64,000 nt of DNA, taken from contig CAZPKH010000007.1 in the NCBI GenBank assembly GCA_964587165.1, forward strand, positions 1 to 64,000, in the 5' to 3' direction. Position 1 is the stretch's first letter, and the number at the start of each line of letters is the position of its first letter. This stretch comes from CAZPKH01 sp964587165. GTDB taxonomy: Bacteria; Bacteroidota; Bacteroidia; Bacteroidales; Muribaculaceae. This document shows, piece after piece, positions 58,628 through 64,000 of this stretch. The notes beneath the pieces were generated by a model. The model did not search any database. It was not told where the DNA came from and worked only from the letters and a program-made list of their open reading frames with translations. A program made the translations under genes and the position numbers.

Positions 58628-59191
58628 ATGAAACTTCCTGTATATCTTTACGGACACCCCGTGCTCCGAAACCAATCGCACGACATCACACCTGACTACC
58701 CTGAGCTGAAGAAACTTGTGGCCGACATGTTTGAGACAATGTACGCCTCCGAAGGGATCGGCCTTGCAGCTCCGCAGATAGGCCGCAACGACCGTATCGT
58801 GGTGATCGACGCTACGCCGCTTGCCGACGAATTTCCGGAATGCAACCGTAAATTCGCCCTGATCAATCCGCAGGTAGAGGTGCTCGACGGCGAGACTGTG
58901 AGCCGCTCCGAGGGGTGTCTTTCCGTTCCCGGTCTGTCGGAGAATGTGCCCCGCGTGGAGCATATCCGCCTGACATGGAAGGATGAGGATTTCAACGATC
59001 ATCAGGAGGAGTTCAGCGGATTCATGGCACGCGCCATACAGCATGAGTGCGATCATCTGGAGGGTAAGATCTATATCGACCATATCTCGATGATTCGCAA
59101 GCAGCTGATACGCGGTAAACTCCACAATATCGCCGAGGGAAAAGTGCGCACCTCCTACCCTGTCAAGAGCGCACCCAAAAAACGTAAATAA
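58628..59191 (+). CDS. def: Peptide deformylase
   Basis: A 187-residue metalloenzyme that removes the formyl group from nascent protein N-termini. The three motifs are GIGLAAPQIG, EGCLSVPG (metal-binding Cys) and QHECDHLEG (two metal-binding His and the catalytic Glu). Full length with a short basic tail (PKKRK). It lies 19 bases after ruvX and 3 bases before ettA. Confidence 0.97.
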   Translation: MKLPVYLYGHPVLRNQSHDITPDYPELKKLVADMFETMYASEGIGLAAPQIGRNDRIVVIDATPLADEFPECNRKFALINPQVEVLDGETVSRSEGCLSVPGLSENVPRVEHIRLTWKDEDFNDHQEEFSGFMARAIQHECDHLEGKIYIDHISMIRKQLIRGKLHNIAEGKVRTSYPVKSAPKKRK

Positions 59192-59194
59192 AGT

Positions 59195-60880
59195 ATGGCT
59201 GACGATAAGAAAATCATATTTTCGATGGTGGGTGTAAGCAAGATCTACCCCCCGCAGAAACAAGTACTCAAAGATATATACCTGTCGTTTTTCTATGGTG
59301 CCAAGATAGGCATCATCGGTCTTAACGGTTCAGGTAAGTCATCGCTTCTCAAGATCATAGCCGGTATCGACAAAGATTATCAGGGCGAAGTGGTCTTTTC
59401 GCCGGGTTACACCGTGGGGTATCTGGAGCAGGAGCCGCAGCTCGATCCCGACAAGACTGTGCTCGAAGTGGTGCGCGAGGGTGTTCAGCCCGTCATGGAT
59501 CTTCTTGCCGAGTTCGATAAGGTGAACGAAGCTTTCGGCGATCCGGAAGTGCTCGACGATCCCGACAAAATGGATGCTTTGATAGCACGCCAGGCTGAGC
59601 TGCAGGACAAGCTCGACGCTGCCGACGCATGGAATATCGACTCTAAGCTCGAACGCGCTATGGACGCGCTGATGTGTCCGCCCGACGATCAGAAGATCGC
59701 AACTCTGTCGGGTGGCGAGCGTCGTCGCGTGGCTCTTTGCCGCCTGCTGCTTCAGCAGCCCGACGTGCTGCTGCTCGACGAGCCTACCAACCACCTCGAC
59801 GCAGAGTCGATCGACTGGCTTGAGCAACATCTGCGTCAATACCCCGGCACTGTGATAGCTATTACGCACGACCGCTATTTCCTAGACCATGTAGCCGGAT
59901 GGATACTTGAGCTCGACCGCGGCGAAGGGATACCTTGGAAAGGCAACTACTCGTCATGGCTCGATCAAAAGACAAAACGCATGGCTATGGAGGAGAAGCA
60001 GGCCAGCAAGCGCCGCAAGACACTTGAACGCGAGCTTGAATGGGTGCGCATGGCTCCGAAAGCCCGTCAGGCTAAAGGAAAAGCCCGACTGTCGTCGTAC
60101 GACCGTCTGCTCAACGAAGATCAGAAACAGCGCGAGGAGCGGCTTGAGATATTCATACCGAACGGTCCACGCCTCGGCAACAAGGTGATCGAAGCTACCG
60201 GGCTTGCCAAGGCATACGGCACAAAGCAGCTTTTCAAGGACCTCAACTTCATGCTGCCGCCCAACGGAATAGTCGGTGTGATAGGTCCCAACGGCGCTGG
60301 CAAGACGACACTTTTCCGCCTCATTATGGGTCAGGAGCAGCCGGATGCGGGCTCATTTGAGGTAGGCGAGACGGCCAAGATAGCATACGTGGATCAGCGC
60401 CACCACGACCTGCTGCCCGAACGCACTGTATATGAGGTGATATCGCAAGGTGTAGAATCGTTCCGTATGGGTGGGCGCGATGTGAACGCCCGGGCTTATC
60501 TGTCGCGATTCAACTTCACTGGCGCAGATCAGGAAAAGAAGATAGCCGTGCTGTCGGGTGGCGAGCGAAACCGTCTGCACCTTGCCATGGCTCTGAAAGA
60601 GGAGGGAAATGTACTCTTGCTCGACGAGCCTACCAACGATATTGACGTAAACACCCTGCGCGCACTTGAGGAGGGTCTTGAAGATTTCGCCGGGTGCGCC
60701 GTTGTAGTGAGCCACGACCGCTGGTTCCTCGACCGCATCTGCACCCACATACTCTCGTTTGAGGGCGACGGCAAGGTGGTGTTCTACGAAGGATCTTATT
60801 CCGACTACGAAGATTATAAACGCGCACAGAACGGAGGTAAAGAGCCGCCGCGACGTCGCTACCGCCGACTGATGGACTGA
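59195..60880 (+). CDS. ettA: ABC-F protein EttA (energy-dependent translational throttle)
   Basis: A 561-residue cytosolic ABC-F ATPase that binds the ribosomal E site and gates early elongation according to energy state. Two ABC domains: Walker A GLNGSGKSSLL and GPNGAGKTTLF, signatures LSGGERRRVALCRLLL and LSGGERNRLHLAMALK, Walker B VLLLDEPTNHLD and VLLLDEPTNDID. The linker between them carries the arm and P-site tRNA interaction motif region (KRRKTLERELEWVRM). No membrane segments. Length and domain order match EttA rather than Uup. It is in the operon with def and dnaG. Confidence 0.94.
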   Translation: MADDKKIIFSMVGVSKIYPPQKQVLKDIYLSFFYGAKIGIIGLNGSGKSSLLKIIAGIDKDYQGEVVFSPGYTVGYLEQEPQLDPDKTVLEVVREGVQPVMDLLAEFDKVNEAFGDPEVLDDPDKMDALIARQAELQDKLDAADAWNIDSKLERAMDALMCPPDDQKIATLSGGERRRVALCRLLLQQPDVLLLDEPTNHLDAESIDWLEQHLRQYPGTVIAITHDRYFLDHVAGWILELDRGEGIPWKGNYSSWLDQKTKRMAMEEKQASKRRKTLERELEWVRMAPKARQAKGKARLSSYDRLLNEDQKQREERLEIFIPNGPRLGNKVIEATGLAKAYGTKQLFKDLNFMLPPNGIVGVIGPNGAGKTTLFRLIMGQEQPDAGSFEVGETAKIAYVDQRHHDLLPERTVYEVISQGVESFRMGGRDVNARAYLSRFNFTGADQEKKIAVLSGGERNRLHLAMALKEEGNVLLLDEPTNDIDVNTLRALEEGLEDFAGCAVVVSHDRWFLDRICTHILSFEGDGKVVFYEGSYSDYEDYKRAQNGGKEPPRRRYRRLMD

Positions 60881-60881
60881 C

Positions 60882-63074
60882 ATGCCCCGTATCGACCGCG
60901 AAACCGTACAGCGTATCCTTGATACTGCTCAGATCGTCGACGTGGTGGGCGACTATGTGTCGCTCAAACGTCGGGGGAGCGGTTTTATCGGTCTGTGTCC
61001 GTTTCACAACGACCGCTCGCCGTCGTTCTCGGTTTCGCCGTCGCGCAATGTGTGCAAGTGCTTTGCCTGCGGCGAGGGTGGCTCGCCGGTCAACTTCCTG
61101 ATGAAGATCGAGAATATCTCCTACCACGACGCCCTCAAAGCGCTCGCCAAGAAATATAACATCGAGATAAAGGAGCGAGAACTCACCGACGAGGAGCGCC
61201 GGCGAGAGACGGAGCGCGAGAGTCTGATGGCTGTCAACGAGTGGGCTCTCGACTTCTTCGAGCACACCTTGCACGACACCGACGAAGGTCGTGCAGTCGG
61301 CAAGTCATATTTCACGGAGCGCGGTCTCACCGAGGCTACTATCCGAAAATTTCATCTCGGATACGCGCCCGATCAGCGCGATGCAATGTATCGCGCAGCC
61401 ATTGCTGCCGGATACGATGAAAAGTATATCATCGAGACCGGCATCGCATCAAAATCAGACAAAGGGTATATCTTCGACCGTTTCCGCGGCCGCGTGATAT
61501 ACCCCGTGCACACCATCTCCGGGCGCGTGGTAGCTTTCGGCGGACGCACCTTGCGCACGGACAAGACGATGGCTAAATATGTCAACTCGCCCGAGTCGAC
61601 GATATATTCCAAGAGCAATCAGCTTTACGGCCTGTATCAGGCTCGCCAGGCCATATCCCGTCACGACAGGGTATATCTCGTAGAGGGGTATATGGATGTC
61701 ATCTCTATGTCGCAGAGCGGTGTGGAGAATGTGGTGGCATCGTCGGGCACAGCTCTCACCGAAGGACAGATACAGCTCATCAAGCGTCTCACATCGAACG
61801 TCACGCTGATATACGATTCTGACGAGGCCGGCCTTAAGGCTACTTTGCGGGCCATCGACATGCTCCTGGAGCAAGGGCTGGATATACAGATAGTGCAGTT
61901 TCCGGACGGTGAGGACCCCGATTCGTATTCGCAGACACACACAGCTGCCGAGCTTGAGGATTTCATCTGCAAGTGTTCGCGCGATTTCGTGAGCTTCAAA
62001 GCTGATGTGCTGTTGCGCAACGTTTCGCCCGGCGACCCGTTGGCGCGAGCCGAGGCTATCACGTCGATATGCCGCTCGATAGCTGCCGTGGGTCATGATG
62101 TGAAGCGTGCAGTCTTTATTGAGCAAGCCGCACGAATCCTCGCCATGCCGCAGGATGTCATAGCTTTGCAGGTTGCTAAAATGTCGGCCCAACAGGCGGA
62201 CAGAACCCGCATCGACACTCAGCGCAATGCCGGGCAGCGCGATCTTGAGGAGCTGGCACGCCGCGAGGCTGAAGCCAAGGCTGCCGCCACTTCATCTCAT
62301 CTCTCACCTGAACTGCAGAAGGCACGATCAGACAACCGGCTTGCACTGCTGGAGCGGGAGGTGATGCGCTACGTAGTGAGATACGGGCAGTGCCTGCTCG
62401 ACATACTTTCGGCAGACGAGTCGCATCGCCGCCTCACGGTACTTGAATTTGTACAGCAGGAGATGGAGCTTGACGGACTCGATCTTTCAGACCCGGCCTC
62501 GGCGGCGACATTTCAGGCAGCATTGCGAGCTGTTGAAATCGACTGGCAGAAAGCGTTTGCCGATTTTAGCGCAGCGACCGATATCGACATAAAAGAGTGG
62601 CGCAGCAAGGCTTTCGATGCTTTGCGAGAGCGTGCCGATCAAGCAAATCTCCCTGCCGATGAGCGCCGCATCGACGAGGAGAGCTCACTGCGCAGAGCGG
62701 CAGCAGAAGATGCCTTCAGGGCCGCGTTCATCGGCTCACGCCTGATCAGCGACGAGAACGATGCCGTGCGCTCGCTCGCCACAGATCTGTATACCGAGCG
62801 CTTCGTGCTGAGCAACATGCACACCCGCTACGGACATGTGCCTACCGAGCGCGACCGACTGCCCGAACTGATCGAAAGAGCCGTGTACGAATGGAAAGAC
62901 GGCATAATCACAGGTATGATCCGGCAGATCGAGGCGCGCCTGGCCGAAGAATGTGCCAAAGCCGACGGCGGCGATCCCGCTGAAATACGTTCGCTCATGG
63001 AGGAACAGCTCCGCATCACAGAGATAAAGAAAGAGTTTGCCAAAACCCTTGGCGAACGAATAATCTGCCCGTAA
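60882..63074 (+). CDS. dnaG: DNA primase
   Basis: A 730-residue primase that makes RNA primers for replication. The N-terminal CHC2 zinc finger is CPFHNDRSPSF plus CKCFACGEGG; the catalytic TOPRIM domain has LVEGYMDVISM and IYDSDEAGL. A long C-terminal region (from about residue 440) includes the DnaB-interaction part; the protein is about 150 residues longer than E. coli DnaG, mostly due to the C-terminal helical segment. It starts one base after ettA ends. Confidence 0.97.
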   Translation: MPRIDRETVQRILDTAQIVDVVGDYVSLKRRGSGFIGLCPFHNDRSPSFSVSPSRNVCKCFACGEGGSPVNFLMKIENISYHDALKALAKKYNIEIKERELTDEERRRETERESLMAVNEWALDFFEHTLHDTDEGRAVGKSYFTERGLTEATIRKFHLGYAPDQRDAMYRAAIAAGYDEKYIIETGIASKSDKGYIFDRFRGRVIYPVHTISGRVVAFGGRTLRTDKTMAKYVNSPESTIYSKSNQLYGLYQARQAISRHDRVYLVEGYMDVISMSQSGVENVVASSGTALTEGQIQLIKRLTSNVTLIYDSDEAGLKATLRAIDMLLEQGLDIQIVQFPDGEDPDSYSQTHTAAELEDFICKCSRDFVSFKADVLLRNVSPGDPLARAEAITSICRSIAAVGHDVKRAVFIEQAARILAMPQDVIALQVAKMSAQQADRTRIDTQRNAGQRDLEELARREAEAKAAATSSHLSPELQKARSDNRLALLEREVMRYVVRYGQCLLDILSADESHRRLTVLEFVQQEMELDGLDLSDPASAATFQAALRAVEIDWQKAFADFSAATDIDIKEWRSKAFDALRERADQANLPADERRIDEESSLRRAAAEDAFRAAFIGSRLISDENDAVRSLATDLYTERFVLSNMHTRYGHVPTERDRLPELIERAVYEWKDGIITGMIRQIEARLAEECAKADGGDPAEIRSLMEEQLRITEIKKEFAKTLGERIICP

Positions 63075-63079
63075 ATCCG

Positions 63080-63667
63080 ATGACCACAGAGACACACCCC
63101 TTCCCGCCGTTTCTCCCTCCTGAAGCCCGCATTCTTATGTCGGGGAGCTTTCCGCCCCCGAGCTCGCGCTGGTGCATGAACTTCTATTATCCTAACCGGC
63201 AAAACGATATGTGGCGTATACTCGCCTATATATATTACGGCGACCCGTTGGCCTTGATGCTCCCTGACGGCAAGACTTTCGATCAACCTAAAATCGAAAA
63301 CTTCTGCCGAAAGATTGGTCTGGCCCTCACCGACACAGCCCAGGAGGTGATACGTGCGCGCGGAAATGCTTCGGATGCCTTTCTCGAGGTCGTCAAGCCG
63401 CGCGATTTCAGCAAACAGCTCGAGAAACTGCCTTTGTGTCACGACATAGTGCTTACAGGCGAAAAAGCTGTCGAGACATTAAGACAGACAGTAGGATTTG
63501 GCAAGATAGCAGTAGGCGACTACGTAGAGACCGACTATTTCGGAGGGCGTCACGTGCGCATTTGGCGAATGCCCTCGTCATCGCGGGCATACCCCCGCCC
63601 TATCGCATGGAAAGCGGAATACTACAGCCGCGTATTCAAGCCGCAAGAAAAACTGACTAATTGCTGA
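63080..63667 (+). CDS. Uracil-DNA glycosylase superfamily protein
   Basis: A 195-residue protein with the UDG-superfamily core. The first motif is LMSGSFPPPSS, with NFYYPNRQNDMWRIL following, close to family 6 (hypoxanthine-DNA glycosylase) enzymes; the second is MPSSSRAYPRP, at the place of the typical PSTSPA motif. It probably removes damaged bases such as uracil or hypoxanthine; which one is not clear. It lies five bases after dnaG, the last gene of the operon, and its last 11 bases overlap the end of the serine hydrolase gene on the other strand. Confidence 0.75.
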   Translation: MTTETHPFPPFLPPEARILMSGSFPPPSSRWCMNFYYPNRQNDMWRILAYIYYGDPLALMLPDGKTFDQPKIENFCRKIGLALTDTAQEVIRARGNASDAFLEVVKPRDFSKQLEKLPLCHDIVLTGEKAVETLRQTVGFGKIAVGDYVETDYFGGRHVRIWRMPSSSRAYPRPIAWKAEYYSRVFKPQEKLTNC

Positions 63668-64000
63668 GGAGATTGCAGAAATCGTCGAAGAGCAAATGAT
63701 ATTCATACCCTTTCTTTTCTCCCAAGGTAACGAAAATCAGATTCTGCGACGGATCGCAAAACAGCACTTGCCCGAATAAACCGAGAGCAAAAAATCGGGG
63801 CGTCACCACATCCCTGCCATCCACGCGAGTAATGATGTTGTTCCATCCTAAAGAATATGCTTCGTTATCCAATGACGAGCGGGTGGAACGATCTATCCAT
63901 TCCTTGCTCACAATCTGCTTACCGTCGTAATTCCCGCCATTGATATAAAGGCGTCCGATTTTAGCCAGATCTCTGACATTTGTTACAAGACCGCCGTAAG
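63657..64000 (-). CDS. Serine hydrolase (class C beta-lactamase fold), C-terminal part
   Basis: The visible 114 residues are the C-terminal end of a serine hydrolase of the beta-lactamase/AmpC-like family; the N-terminal part, with the SxxK site, lies beyond the window. Typical markers are YGGLVTNVRDLAKIGRLY and the block IVSKEWIDRST, both frequent in this family. The reading frame is open right to the window edge with no in-frame start needed; an internal GTG at 63911 is not the real start. Function may be an esterase, D-Ala-D-Ala peptidase or related enzyme. Confidence 0.8.
   Translation of the reverse strand, partial: YGGLVTNVRDLAKIGRLYINGGNYDGKQIVSKEWIDRSTRSSLDNEAYSLGWNNIITRVDGRDVVTPRFFALGLFGQVLFCDPSQNLIFVTLGEKKGYEYHLLFDDFCNLLSN

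Noticed and set aside
1..64000. tRNA, rRNA, CRISPR arrays, insertion sequences, prophage genes
   Set aside because: I looked for TTCGA-loop patterns, spaced repeats, transposase or integrase motifs and phage structural genes and found none that I could support. A tRNA scan or covariance search would be decisive.

Overview
The window comes from a Bacteroidota chromosome, almost certainly order Bacteroidales. A Muribaculaceae-like gut lineage is my best guess. Direct evidence is the recurring promoter architecture TTTG-N19/20-TAnnTTTG (for example before rpsP, guaB, ruvX and the polysaccharide operon), which is the signature of the Bacteroidota primary sigma factor. Family evidence is the YNLQG-type C-terminal domain on the first secreted protein, a 29-residue COX24-type protein between HU and RNase G, an OstA-like protein next to two parvulin-type isomerases, and a bS16 with a long charged tail. 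The base composition looks moderately GC-rich. The family-level guess is inference.

Layout. 1-9.5 kb: a secreted YNLQG protein, a small conserved protein, HU, a tiny COX24-domain protein, RNase E/G, a Gly/Trp/Ser-rich secreted protein, a FadL-like outer membrane protein, a Pif1-like helicase and TcdA. 9.5-23.6 kb (mostly minus strand): lpxK-sppA, a Ca2+ P-type ATPase with a short SPFH-like partner, plus-strand yitT and rpsP, then cstA, a PD40 protein, folD, ffh, panD and panC. 23.7-32.3 kb (minus): mutL, an OstA/LptA-like protein, two SurA/PpiC-type isomerases and guaB, which make up an envelope-biogenesis block. 32.5-40.2 kb (minus): a compact exopolysaccharide operon reading wza, wzc, wzx, wzy, glycosyltransferase, acyltransferase, driven by one clear promoter. 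40.4-46.3 kb (minus): recQ, lysC, a short-chain polyprenyl synthase and tatD as a tightly packed operon, plus a CXXC-less thioredoxin. 46.4-52 kb (plus): prfA, pyrF, pgk, then a GT-C-like membrane protein coupled to a lipoprotein. 52-58 kb: flavodoxin, an unknown protein, a secreted bile-salt-hydrolase-like amidase, a DUF4136 lipoprotein, folC and a split chromate transporter pair, plus an AT-rich orphan. 58.1-63.7 kb (plus): ruvX, def, ettA, dnaG and a uracil-DNA-glycosylase-superfamily gene, apparently one operon. The window ends inside a serine hydrolase gene.

Most of the window is housekeeping. The accessory-looking parts are the polysaccharide operon, the Gly/Trp/Ser-rich secreted protein, the secreted choloylglycine-hydrolase-like enzyme, the AT-rich orphan at 57.6-58.1 kb and the GT-C/lipoprotein pair. 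I see no insertion sequences, prophage genes, CRISPR arrays, rRNA or tRNA genes. Nothing here is a clear new defence or mobile system. The best leads for undescribed biology are the band-7-less SPFH-like protein beside the Ca2+ pump, the Pif1-TPR helicase wedged by translational coupling between two unrelated genes, the nearly leaderless ruvX message, and the minimal polysaccharide locus that has only one glycosyltransferase and no priming enzyme.
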